A stretch of 40,724 nucleotides of DNA, taken from Saprospiraceae bacterium (lineage in GTDB: Bacteria > Bacteroidota > Bacteroidia > Chitinophagales > Saprospiraceae). The notes below the pieces were generated by a model that was given only the letters and a program-made list of their open reading frames with translations, made no database searches and was not told the DNA's origin. Below, piece by piece: positions 16,217 to 24,525 of this stretch. The stretch lies in assembly GCA_013001975.1 (NCBI GenBank), contig JABDKX010000122.1:1-40724 (forward strand). The letters run 5' to 3'. Position numbers and translations under genes: made by a program. Numbering within the stretch: position 1 is the first letter of the stretch; the number at the start of each line of letters is the position of its first letter.

Positions 16217-17641
16217 ATGAAGTTTAAATTTATCATTGTAGCTTTTTTCCTAACATCTAATTGTCTTTTACTTTCTGGACAAGATTTCTTGAAAAATCAT
16301 TTTTTAGATACATTTGATCCAATAGAATATCTCAATAAAGTAAATTACCTAAATCAACCAAGAAAGATTGTTAAAAACAATAACGATTTTAAAATTAGGT
16401 ATGATAGCATTCTTTTTAGTGATCAATCAAAAATTGATGTAAAAGTTTTCTATGAATTTGACAATGAAAAAAATCATGAAACAGAGTTTTATCACTATTT
16501 GCGAGATGACAAATTTGAACCAACAGCATTTTTCATTTTCAAATTTAATCAAGAAGACCTTTTGAGTGAGATTATATATGCTGACCCTTGGGATGGCGAC
16601 ACAAATGTGCCTGGCAATAACAAGATAAATTGGATAAGAAGAGCAGAATATGATGAAGACAACAAAGTCAAACTTTATTCCCGTTACCTCCTAACAGATG
16701 GGGGTGAAGAATTTTTAACCAGTCAGTATGATCATATCTATAATAAACGAGGCCATCTTTCCGAGTTGCATTACTACTCTTATAGAAATGGCGATTTGAA
16801 ATTATCTGATATTGTATACTACAATTATGAAAATGACTTACTAGTAGAAATTATCGATAAAATCAAATTGGAAGATGACTCTTGGGTAACAGAGGATAGC
16901 ATTGTGTATAAATATTATGCTGACGACAAATTAAAAACAAGAACAAGGTATTATGGTAAGGAAATAGGACGTAATGATAATTTTAACGTAGAACTAAAAT
17001 ATGAATATAATGATCTGGACCAGCTTGTTGGGGATCATGAATATAGAAACTCTGAAAAGGAGAACGGTGGCAAAAGCGTGATTATAAATAAAGCATACCA
17101 CACTTATGATAATTTAGGTAATCGGATTCTCACTGAACATTTTGATTCTACTAATCACAATGGCTTAATAATAACAAATGAGGAACTTTATACATATAAT
17201 CTGGATTATACTTCTGAAGAAACCCAATTGCCAAAACCAAATCCATTTTATTATAACGAAGATATTAATGAACGCTCATCAATCTATCCTATCAAATTAT
17301 ATGAACGCTATGCGTATGAGCAAGGATATGATCGTACTCTTGCTGACAAAGAAGAATACTTCTACTCAGACATCATGACTTCTAATCATTCAATTCCAGA
17401 GGAAGAACTAACGGTATCTGTATATCCTAATCCAACTGAGGATAATTTACAATTGGTATTTGATAATAAAATATCAGAATGTGATATTTCTATTATGGAT
17501 TTGAGTGGCACGCGAGTTATGGATGTTCGTGGTTTTCAATCAGGCGATTCCATTGGTGTTTCTAATTTACCGTCGGGGATTTACTTTTATCAAGTTAGGT
17601 CCGGTGATGGTGTTGGGAGTGGAAGGTTTTTAAAGTTTTAA
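16217..17641 (+). CDS. Secreted YD-like-repeat protein with type IX sorting domain (copy 1)
   Basis: The 474-residue protein starts with a signal peptide (MKFKFIIVAFFLTSNCLLLS). Its middle is a series of Tyr-rich strands such as YDHIYNKRGHLSELHYYSY, YKYYADDKLKTRTRYYG and LKYEYNDLDQLVGDHEYRN, resembling degenerate YD or beta-strand repeats. A C-terminal sorting domain begins near VSVYPNPTEDNLQ and ends GVGSGRFLKF. It is therefore a candidate surface or released cargo of the type IX system. A paralogue of nearly equal length follows at 18136-19554. The central part is almost identical at DNA level while the ends diverge. The role is unknown. Confidence 0.8.
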   Translation: MKFKFIIVAFFLTSNCLLLSGQDFLKNHFLDTFDPIEYLNKVNYLNQPRKIVKNNNDFKIRYDSILFSDQSKIDVKVFYEFDNEKNHETEFYHYLRDDKFEPTAFFIFKFNQEDLLSEIIYADPWDGDTNVPGNNKINWIRRAEYDEDNKVKLYSRYLLTDGGEEFLTSQYDHIYNKRGHLSELHYYSYRNGDLKLSDIVYYNYENDLLVEIIDKIKLEDDSWVTEDSIVYKYYADDKLKTRTRYYGKEIGRNDNFNVELKYEYNDLDQLVGDHEYRNSEKENGGKSVIINKAYHTYDNLGNRILTEHFDSTNHNGLIITNEELYTYNLDYTSEETQLPKPNPFYYNEDINERSSIYPIKLYERYAYEQGYDRTLADKEEYFYSDIMTSNHSIPEEELTVSVYPNPTEDNLQLVFDNKISECDISIMDLSGTRVMDVRGFQSGDSIGVSNLPSGIYFYQVRSGDGVGSGRFLKF

Positions 17642-17656
17642 ATTATATATTTTTCT

Positions 17657-17698
17657 GATACTTTTTCATCGAAAAAAAGTATCCAAAATTCTAGTCAG
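17657..17698 (+). repeat. AT-rich palindromic repeat, copy 1
   Basis: GATACTTTTT (17657-17666) and AAAAAGTATC (17674-17683) form a perfect 10-bp stem, followed by AAAATTCTAGTCA. A related copy lies at 17873-17916. It sits 16 bases after the copy-1 stop codon and could also act as a terminator. Confidence 0.5.
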
Positions 17699-17872
17699 TT
17701 GTAAGGTCGTTTTGCTCTTCTTCAAATCCTCAGCTTTTTATTTACTGCTTTCCGGCTTCTTCAAAGCCTAAATCATGACAGAGTGATCTTTTTAATAAAA
17801 AGTGATGTATGATAATGCATCAAACGAAGGAACAGCGGAAACTGATTTAAATATTTTTATTAACAATTTATT

Positions 17873-17917
17873 TGTTACTTTTTTCATTGAAAAAAAACTA
17901 ACGAAAAATTCTAGTCA
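17873..17917 (+). repeat. AT-rich palindromic repeat, copy 2
   Basis: This copy has the same order as copy 1: a stem of GTTACTTTTTT with AAAAAACTAAC (one mismatch), then AAAAATTCTAGTCA. The remainder of the 494-base gap between the two paralogues (17642-18135) has no convincing gene. Confidence 0.45.
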
Positions 17918-18135
17918 AATTTATGACCGCCCTCTGTGCCGCTCCCACCGCCCACTCAAATTTGACAGGCTCCACTTCTTTATAACTCCTAAATTAAAAT
18001 TTAGAGTTAAAATAATGTTCTTCAGCATGATTAATTTATCAATTAGGATTATCTATACTGGCTAACTGTTCCTTGGAATTTCGTATTTTAGATTTAATAA
18101 TAGTCTTTGTCGTTTTGTCAAATATTAAAACATTA

Positions 18136-19554
18136 ATGAAATTTTTATCTTTCATTTTAGTTTTTCACTTAATAATTAATTGCAATATCCTTTCTGGACA
18201 AGATATCTTGCAAGATCTTGATTTAGATAAATTTGATCCAATAGAATATCTAAATATTGTGAATAAACTTAATCAACCGAGAACAGTTATTAAAAACAAT
18301 AAAAATCATAAGATTAAAATTGATAGTGTCTATTATAGTATTAATTCTGGCATAGAAGGCAGAGAATATTATCAATTTAATATAGAAGAAAATATTGAAC
18401 TAGATTTTTATTATTTATATAAAGATGAGAAATTTGATCCTTGGACATATTTCATTTTTGATTATAATGAAAACAATCAATTAACAACAATTTCATATAC
18501 AAATCCTTGGGACGGTGACTTAAATATACCAGGCGATAATAAACTAAATTGGATCAGAAGAGCTGAATATAATAAAGACAACAAGGTTAAACTTTACTCT
18601 TTCTACGTTCCAACAGAAGATGGCAAAGAATTTTTATATAATCAGTATGATCATATCTATAATAAAAGAGGGCATCTTTCCGAATTGCTCTATTATTCTT
18701 ATGGCAATGGAAAGTTAAATTTAACTGACATTTACTATTATAATTATAAAGATGATTTACTTGTAGAAATCATAGACAAAATCAAATTGGTAGATGACTC
18801 TTGGGTAACAGAGGATAGCATAGTTTATAAATATTATGCTGATGATAAATTAAAAACAAGAACAAGGTATTATGGTAAGGAAATAGGCCGTAGTGATAAT
18901 TTTAACGTAGAACTAAAATATGAATATAATGATCTGGGTCAGCTTGTTGGGGATCATGAATATAGAAACTCTGAAAAGGAGAACGGTGGCAAAAGCGTAA
19001 TTATAAATAAGGCATACCACACTTATGATAATTTAGGTAATCGGATTCTCACTGAACATTTTGATTCTACTAATCACCATGGCTTAGTTATAACAAATGA
19101 GGAACTTTATACATATAATCTAGATTATGCATCTGAAGAAACCCAATTGCCAAAACCAAATCCTTTTTATTATAACGAAGATATTATTGAACGCTCACCA
19201 ATCTATCCTATCAAATTATATGAACGGTATGCATATGAACAAGGTTATGATCGAACTCTTGCTGACAAAGAAGAATACTTCTACTCAGACATTATGACTT
19301 CGACAAATACAGCTCCTGAACCAACGGTATCTGTATATCCTAATCCTGTAGGGGATAAGATTCAGTTAACTTTTGATAATAAGATCTCTGATTGTGAAAT
19401 TTTAATTATGGATTTGAATGGCGCGCGAGTTATGGATGTGCATGGTTTTCGATCTGGCAATTCTATTGATGTGTCTGTCTTGCCATCTGGTGTTTACTTT
19501 TATCAGTTGAGGTCTGGTGATGGTGTTGGGAGTGGGCGGTTTATTAAGTTGTAG
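18136..19554 (+). CDS. Secreted YD-like-repeat protein with type IX sorting domain (copy 2)
   Basis: I start at the ATG at 18136 (472 residues), where MKFLSFILVFHLIINCNILS forms a signal peptide parallel to copy 1; a TTG at 18073 would add 21 residues in front of it. The architecture matches copy 1: a diverged N-terminal third, Tyr-rich repeats (YDHIYNKRGHLSEL, YKYYADDKLKTRTRYYG), and a sorting domain from VSVYPNPVGDKIQL to GSGRFIKL. Bases about 18847-19302 are roughly 95% identical to 16928-17382. The N-terminal third is very AT-rich: only 8 of the 60 bases at 18361-18420 are G or C. Function is unknown; surface display or release is expected. Confidence 0.8.
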   Translation: MKFLSFILVFHLIINCNILSGQDILQDLDLDKFDPIEYLNIVNKLNQPRTVIKNNKNHKIKIDSVYYSINSGIEGREYYQFNIEENIELDFYYLYKDEKFDPWTYFIFDYNENNQLTTISYTNPWDGDLNIPGDNKLNWIRRAEYNKDNKVKLYSFYVPTEDGKEFLYNQYDHIYNKRGHLSELLYYSYGNGKLNLTDIYYYNYKDDLLVEIIDKIKLVDDSWVTEDSIVYKYYADDKLKTRTRYYGKEIGRSDNFNVELKYEYNDLGQLVGDHEYRNSEKENGGKSVIINKAYHTYDNLGNRILTEHFDSTNHHGLVITNEELYTYNLDYASEETQLPKPNPFYYNEDIIERSPIYPIKLYERYAYEQGYDRTLADKEEYFYSDIMTSTNTAPEPTVSVYPNPVGDKIQLTFDNKISDCEILIMDLNGARVMDVHGFRSGNSIDVSVLPSGVYFYQLRSGDGVGSGRFIKL

Positions 19555-19667
19555 GATTAATAAAATAATTTAATCTGATTAATCAAGACCTGATTCAATT
19601 TCTTCTAGGTTTATAATATCGATGGTTTTTGTTCATTATAAACTTTAATCAAAGGTATATATATAAA

Positions 19668-19701
19668 AAGAAGAGTAAGGAGATAAACTCCTTCTCTTCT
19701 T
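19668..19701 (-). terminator. Terminator of tRNA-Phe
   Basis: AAGAAGAG plus AAGGAG (19668-19682, one bulged T) pair with CTCCTT plus CTCTTCTT (19688-19701). The A-run at 19665-19669 supplies a minus-strand U-run. Its sequence is unrelated to the hairpin at the other 18-bp repeat, as expected if it came with an inserted element. Confidence 0.75.
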
Positions 19702-19704
19702 TAG

Positions 19705-19777
19705 TGGTACCTCCAGGAATCGAACCAGGGACACATGGATTTTCAGTCCATTGCTCTACCAACTGAGCTAAGGTACC
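19705..19777 (-). tRNA. tRNA-Phe (GAA anticodon)
   Basis: The 73-base gene has an acceptor stem GGTACCT/AGGTACC, D-loop AGTTGGTAGAGC, and T arm CCTGG-TTCGATT-CCTGG. The anticodon loop CTGAAAA gives anticodon GAA. The discriminator is A73 and CCA is not encoded (the next bases read CTA). It is intact. The last 12 bases of the gene plus 6 of trailer recur exactly at 12592-12609, suggesting it was used as an integration site. A possible -7 box (TAAATTTG on the minus strand, 19860-19867) lies about 83 bases upstream. Confidence 0.95.
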
Positions 19778-19949
19778 GTGAAATCGATTCAGTAAAGAGA
19801 ATCGCTTTCATAGTTGGTTTCCGTTATTTCTTATTATACACTTCCTTTTGAAGCGGCTGCAAATTTATATTCTTTTTTAATCTGAAAAAAGTTTAATACC
19901 TTATTTTTTTCAACTTTAGTATATTATCTTGTCTATAATATCTAAATCG

Positions 19950-19981
19950 TTGACTTTTAACAAGATAAACAATTATTTTCG
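19950..19981 (+). promoter_or_regulatory. Promoter of ogt (-33 TTGAC, -7 TATTTTCG)
   Basis: TTGAC at 19950-19954 and TATTTTCG at 19974-19981 are 19 bases apart, the expected spacing for a Bacteroidota promoter. The -7 box has one mismatch and ends seven bases before the ATG, so the message would have almost no leader. Confidence 0.45.
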
Positions 19982-19988
19982 TTAATCT

Positions 19989-20489
19989 ATGAGCATGCAA
20001 TCGCCTACATATTTTGATTTTATTTCTTCACCTATTGGCTTTTGGACTGTCGAAGCCAATGACAGTGCTATAACCGCCATAAAATATGATAAAAATAAAC
20101 CTCACATTCTCATAAATCCATCCTCAATAACAGATCGTGCCAAACAACAACTTATAGAATATTTTGATAATGAAAGAACAACTTTTGATTTGCCGTTAAA
20201 CACTTCAGAATACTCCTCTTTTTACAAAGCTGTTTGGAGTGCTGTCGAAGAAATTCCTTATGGTAAAACAAGTTCTTATTCTCAAGTTGCTCACCATATC
20301 AACAACCCTAAATCCGTTCGCGCAGTTGGAATGGCGAATGGTAAAAACCCTTTTCCGATAATCATCCCTTGTCATCGCGTTATAGGTAAAGATAATTCAC
20401 TAACGGGTTATGCATCTGGTATTAAAATAAAAAAGTGGTTGCTGGAACATGAAGGATCGATTCCTGTTCAAAAAATGCTTTTCGAATAA
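19989..20489 (+). CDS. ogt: Methylated-DNA--protein-cysteine methyltransferase
   Basis: This 166-residue suicide repair protein moves a methyl or alkyl group from O6-alkylguanine (and O4-alkylthymine) in DNA to its own cysteine. The active site PCHRVIG carries acceptor C128. The helix-turn-helix and arginine finger appear as TSSYSQVAHHINNPKSVRAVGMANGKNP, with R111 as the expected base-flipping arginine. The length fits Ogt without an AdaA/AdaB fusion. The start could be the ATG at 19989 or the one two codons later. It is convergent with the flippase-like gene, four bases apart. Confidence 0.95.
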   Translation: MSMQSPTYFDFISSPIGFWTVEANDSAITAIKYDKNKPHILINPSSITDRAKQQLIEYFDNERTTFDLPLNTSEYSSFYKAVWSAVEEIPYGKTSSYSQVAHHINNPKSVRAVGMANGKNPFPIIIPCHRVIGKDNSLTGYASGIKIKKWLLEHEGSIPVQKMLFE

Positions 20490-20493
20490 TCGA

Positions 20494-21585
20494 TTATTCC
20501 GTTTCTAGGTTTTCCTTTTTAATAGCTCTCTTGTGTTTAATAACTCTTGTTATCCAGTTTGGAATAATAATCGCACCGATGATAAGATAAGGATAGTAGG
20601 TAATGACACGCCAGAGTAATGCGCCCAATGAACCAAGTCCTGCAGAAATATAATCCGTAAAAAATCCTGAAAACATTAATTCCATAACGCCCGATCCTCC
20701 TGGTGTTGGACTAAATTGTGTGATCACATACATTGTCTGTGACCGTGCATAAATTAAAAATTGCTCCATCATATCGAAGTCCATTTCTACCAAGGCCAAA
20801 ATAATAAAGTTTACCGCTACAAATCTCATCACCCAAGCTCCGACTGTTGTTGCTATAGCCTTTAAGTGAAAACGCTTTGGCATTTTTCTTATCTCTTGAG
20901 ATGTCAGAACAACATCTTGACCCGTTTTTACTAATGTTCTTTTAAACCTTCTGATTAACGGTAATTTAGATAAACCAAATAAAATGTTTTTTATAATTCT
21001 AGGCCTAAACAATCCCCAAACCAAAATCGTAGCGTAAGCCAAAATAAATAACCATACAATCATATAAGTAATACCATATGGTTGCAACATACTTTCCATA
21101 TCTGGTCGGATCAATGGTGGTCCAAATATCATTAGCAGCAATACCATGGATACCAAAAAGAAAAAAGAGTCAATGATGACAGTGTACATCACAATAGAAA
21201 CCGCTTTGGCGGGCGAAATCTTTTCTTGTGATAGGAAAAAAACCGCAACAGCTGACCCTCCAATACTTGTAGGCGAAATTGCAGAAGCAAACTCCCAAAT
21301 GAAAACCAATTCTACTGCATGCCTGAATCTGAAAGCACCATTAGATAATACCATCAACCTGATCGCATAAAAAATATGCCTCAAAACATATATCATAACA
21401 GCACACCCAAGATAAAACCAAAGGCGGTTGTTCCACTTTATTTGACTGAATTCCTCAAGGTCAAATTGACGAAAAGCCATATAGATAATAACAGCTACCC
21501 CCAATAAAACAGGTAGAATGATCTTAGACAACTTCAGAGAGTCCAAGACTTTCACATCTTTATCTATAGCATTATTGTTGCTCAA
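20494..21585 (-). CDS. Flippase-like integral membrane protein (UPF0104 / LPG synthase TM type)
   Basis: The 363-residue protein is almost entirely membrane segments, about seven to eight of them, with the family marks GGSAVAVFFLSQE (about 99-111) and TQFSPTPGGSGVMELMFSGF (about 291-310). This is the membrane domain that MprF-type lysyl-phosphatidylglycerol synthases carry, but the cytoplasmic synthase domain is missing. Stand-alone members may move lipid-linked molecules across the inner membrane; the substrate is unknown. The C-terminus is basic (HKRAIKKE). No partner gene is adjacent. Confidence 0.85.
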   Translation of the reverse strand: MSNNNAIDKDVKVLDSLKLSKIILPVLLGVAVIIYMAFRQFDLEEFSQIKWNNRLWFYLGCAVMIYVLRHIFYAIRLMVLSNGAFRFRHAVELVFIWEFASAISPTSIGGSAVAVFFLSQEKISPAKAVSIVMYTVIIDSFFFLVSMVLLLMIFGPPLIRPDMESMLQPYGITYMIVWLFILAYATILVWGLFRPRIIKNILFGLSKLPLIRRFKRTLVKTGQDVVLTSQEIRKMPKRFHLKAIATTVGAWVMRFVAVNFIILALVEMDFDMMEQFLIYARSQTMYVITQFSPTPGGSGVMELMFSGFFTDYISAGLGSLGALLWRVITYYPYLIIGAIIIPNWITRVIKHKRAIKKENLETE

Positions 21586-21786
21586 TTAAACGAGTTAAGC
21601 TTTTGTGACCTAAAAAAGTGCATAATTACCAACTAATATTGGTATTTAATCTATTTATTAACCAATTCTTCAGGAATATGTTTTTTAGAACCATTAATTA
21701 TGCCAATAAAGAAATCTTTTTACAATTTGATGAGCATTAAAACCAAATAGTACCTAATTTCGTTTCTCTTTTAAAATAATACAATT

Positions 21787-22395
21787 ATGGAAACAAAGAC
21801 TGCAAGTCCAATCATGTTATATACGGAACAAACACCTAACCCTGAGTCATTAAAGTTTGTGACCAATAGGATGTTGTATCGTGGTACTGCCGATTTTAGA
21901 ACTGACGAACTGGCTAAGGAGTGGTCACCACTTGCTACAGCTTTATTTGAAATGCCTTTCGTTGAGGGTGTTTATATCTGTAATAATTTTGTTACCATCA
22001 CCAAAGGCATCAATTATAAATGGGAAGACATTATGCTTAATGCGAAGTCATTTATAAAGCAATATGTAGAAGAGGCTAAGCCAATTGTAAAGGAAGGTTA
22101 CCAAGAAGCATTGGCTGCTATCGAAGCTGAAAAAAGCGATACCGTTTATGAAGGTGAAGAAGCAGAAATCGTTCAAAAAATAAAAGAACTCATTGATAAA
22201 TATGTTAAGCCCGCTGTTGAAATGGATGGGGGTAACATCGAATTCAAATCTTACGATAAAGGAAAGGTGGGTGTAATTCTTCAAGGTTCTTGCAGTGGGT
22301 GTCCATCATCTACTGTTACTCTCAAGTCTGGAATTGAAGGAATGCTCAAAAGAATGATTCCTGAAGTAACTGAGGTTGTTGCTGAAATGGGTTAA
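21787..22395 (+). CDS. NifU-domain Fe-S cluster carrier (Nfu type)
   Basis: The 202-residue protein has an N-terminal Nfu domain (about 10-95, marked by YTEQTPNPESLKFVTN) and a C-terminal NifU domain (about 125-200). The cluster-binding cysteines are C169 and C172 in GSCSGCPSSTVTL. It should carry and deliver an assembled [4Fe-4S] cluster to client enzymes, for example the succinate dehydrogenase Fe-S subunit encoded in this window. The inositol-phosphatase gene starts three bases after its stop, so they are probably cotranscribed. A weak promoter-like TAATTTCG lies at 21755-21762. Confidence 0.92.
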   Translation: METKTASPIMLYTEQTPNPESLKFVTNRMLYRGTADFRTDELAKEWSPLATALFEMPFVEGVYICNNFVTITKGINYKWEDIMLNAKSFIKQYVEEAKPIVKEGYQEALAAIEAEKSDTVYEGEEAEIVQKIKELIDKYVKPAVEMDGGNIEFKSYDKGKVGVILQGSCSGCPSSTVTLKSGIEGMLKRMIPEVTEVVAEMG

Positions 22396-22398
22396 CCC

Positions 22399-23199
22399 AT
22401 GGCAACAAACTATCTTTTTGATCTCAAGTCTGAATTAATAAGTCTATGCCAAAAAACTGCTAATTTTATTCGGCAGGAAATGGATAAGGTTTCTCTTAGT
22501 GATGTAGAAGCCAAAGAACTCAACAGCTTGGTGAGCTATGTTGACAAGGAGGCTGAAAAAAGAATTGTTACAAAACTTAAAGCATTACTGCCCGAAGCTG
22601 GGTTTATTACTGAAGAAAACACCATTCATCAGGAAGAAAAAGATGTTGTCTGGATTGTTGACCCTTTGGATGGAACGACCAACTTTCTACATAGAATACC
22701 ACACTTCTCTATTTCAATTGCACTGAGAGAACAGGGTGAAATTACCCTTGGCATTGTTTTCGAAATTATGCACAACAAGGCATATACCGCAATAAAAGGA
22801 TTTGGCGCTTGGGAAGACGAAAAGACGATACGGGTCAAGCCAACGAAACAAATGGACCAGGCCATAGTCGTTACAGGATTTCCTTATTCGCGTAGTTTGG
22901 ATTTGGAAGCCAATTTGTCCATCCTTAAATATTGTATTCTTAATTGTCGCGGCGTTCGTAGATTAGGGTCTGCAGCATTGGATTTGGCTTACGTAGCATC
23001 AGGTAAAATAGATATCTATTACGAAAAAACACTCAATATTTGGGATGTTGCAGCAGGCGTTTTAATTGTAAATGAAGCCGGTGGGATTACATCCGCTTTT
23101 GATCAAAATAAAAGCAGCTTGGAAACTGGAGAAATCATCGCCGCCAACGCATCCTTGCATCCATTAATTGCGAAAGTCATTTCCGATAATCTCTCCTAA
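22399..23199 (+). CDS. Inositol monophosphatase family protein
   Basis: The 266 residues carry all motifs of the lithium-sensitive phosphatase family. Metal ligands are E72/E73 (TEEN), D88 and D91 in [12 protein letters not shown], and D216 in [36 protein letters not shown] lies just before. It removes phosphate from inositol phosphates or related sugar phosphates or nucleotides in the cytoplasm; the true substrate (inositol-1-P, histidinol-P or PAP) cannot be separated by sequence reading. It follows the NifU-domain gene by three bases. Confidence 0.93.
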   Translation: MATNYLFDLKSELISLCQKTANFIRQEMDKVSLSDVEAKELNSLVSYVDKEAEKRIVTKLKALLPEAGFITEENTIHQEEKDVVWIVDPLDGTTNFLHRIPHFSISIALREQGEITLGIVFEIMHNKAYTAIKGFGAWEDEKTIRVKPTKQMDQAIVVTGFPYSRSLDLEANLSILKYCILNCRGVRRLGSAALDLAYVASGKIDIYYEKTLNIWDVAAGVLIVNEAGGITSAFDQNKSSLETGEIIAANASLHPLIAKVISDNLS

Positions 23200-23279
23200 A
23201 GCCTTGTTTATCGATAAGAAGGTATTCTGTCTCTATTTATAATCACTATATAAACGATAATACCTATTTTGGTGGCTGC

Positions 23280-24512
23280 ATGAACTTTACCGAAAATATT
23301 AAAATTGCTCTCCGCTCAATAAAGTCCAATTTTCTACGCGCTTTGCTGACTTTATTGATTATCGCTGTTGGTATTACATGTCTGGTAGGGATTTTAACCG
23401 CTATTGATACCATCTTATATTCTATGAGCGATAGTTTTACAAGAATGGGTGCCAATTCGTTTTATATAAGCCCAAGTCGGAGCACTAATGTCAATGGCAA
23501 GTTTATCAAGCGAGGAGATCCCATCAACTTCAGACAAGCGATGGATTTTAAAGAAAACTATGATTTTCCAGGCACTAAAGTTTCTGTCAATACTTTTTGT
23601 AAATGGAACTCTACCTTGAAATATGGCGAAGAAAAAACAAATCCTAATATCAGGTTAATAGGAATTGACGACAATTACCTATCTGCTTCTGCTTATGAAC
23701 TCGAAGTTGGGCGAAATTTCTCTCCTGTTGAAATTCAAAACGGCAGTCATCAGATTATTTTAGGGAACGAACTTGTAAAACTCCTTTTCGATAATAAAAT
23801 TGATAAGGCACTCAACAAAATAATCAGTGTTGGAAATACCAGATATAAGGTCATCGGTATCTTAAAAAGTAAAGGTTCAACAATGAATGCCTCTAATGAT
23901 AGACGTGCATTTATTCCACTTTTAAATGCGAAAAGATATTATGGTTATGCAGACAGAAATTATTCAATAATGGCCTCCCTTAACGATGCTACAAAAATGG
24001 AAGATGCTGTATCGCAAGCAATGGGAACAATGCGTAACATACGACGTCTGAAAGCTCGAGAGAGAAACGATTTTAGACTTCGAAAAAGCGATGGCATTCT
24101 ACAAACATTAAAAGAGTTAACATCAGAGTTGAGAATTGGAACAGTCGTTATTGCATTAATGACGCTCCTTGGTGCGGCTATTGGTCTTATGAACATAATG
24201 CTCGTATCCGTTACGGAACGAACAAGGGAAATAGGTGTTCGAAAAGCCTTGGGGGCTAGCCGAAGTAACATCCTGTTTCAGTTTCTGATCGAAGCCATAG
24301 TCATTACTATTTTAGGTGGTATTTTAGGCATAATCTTGGGCATTGGTCTTGGCGCCATCTTGGCTGTAGTTATCAAGGGCAGATTTGTAATTCCTTTTAA
24401 TTGGATGTCACTTGCTATTATTGTCTGTGTTGTTGTGGGTGTGATTTCTGGACTTTATCCCGCCATTAAAGCTTCTAGGCTTGATCCTATTGAAGCGCTT
24501 CGATACGAGTAG
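23280..24512 (+). CDS. MacB/FtsX-type ABC transporter permease
   Basis: The 410-residue protein has one N-terminal membrane segment (about 20-45, [21 protein letters not shown]). A periplasmic domain of about 225 residues follows (MacB_PCD type, with [21 protein letters not shown]). Three C-terminal membrane segments carry the FtsX signature [21 protein letters not shown] near 313-333. It should be one half of a MacB-like export or mechanotransmission complex. No ATP-binding subunit lies next to it here, so the ATPase must be encoded elsewhere. An imperfect -7-like TATTTTG lies about ten bases before the start. Confidence 0.92.
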   Translation: MNFTENIKIALRSIKSNFLRALLTLLIIAVGITCLVGILTAIDTILYSMSDSFTRMGANSFYISPSRSTNVNGKFIKRGDPINFRQAMDFKENYDFPGTKVSVNTFCKWNSTLKYGEEKTNPNIRLIGIDDNYLSASAYELEVGRNFSPVEIQNGSHQIILGNELVKLLFDNKIDKALNKIISVGNTRYKVIGILKSKGSTMNASNDRRAFIPLLNAKRYYGYADRNYSIMASLNDATKMEDAVSQAMGTMRNIRRLKARERNDFRLRKSDGILQTLKELTSELRIGTVVIALMTLLGAAIGLMNIMLVSVTERTREIGVRKALGASRSNILFQFLIEAIVITILGGILGIILGIGLGAILAVVIKGRFVIPFNWMSLAIIVCVVVGVISGLYPAIKASRLDPIEALRYE

Positions 24513-24525
24513 TTCGTACCGTATT

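Noticed and set aside
17802-18065. Plus-strand frame of 87 codons between the two paralogues
   Set aside because: It reads through the second AT-rich repeat, has no recognisable fold or signal and no promoter-like start.
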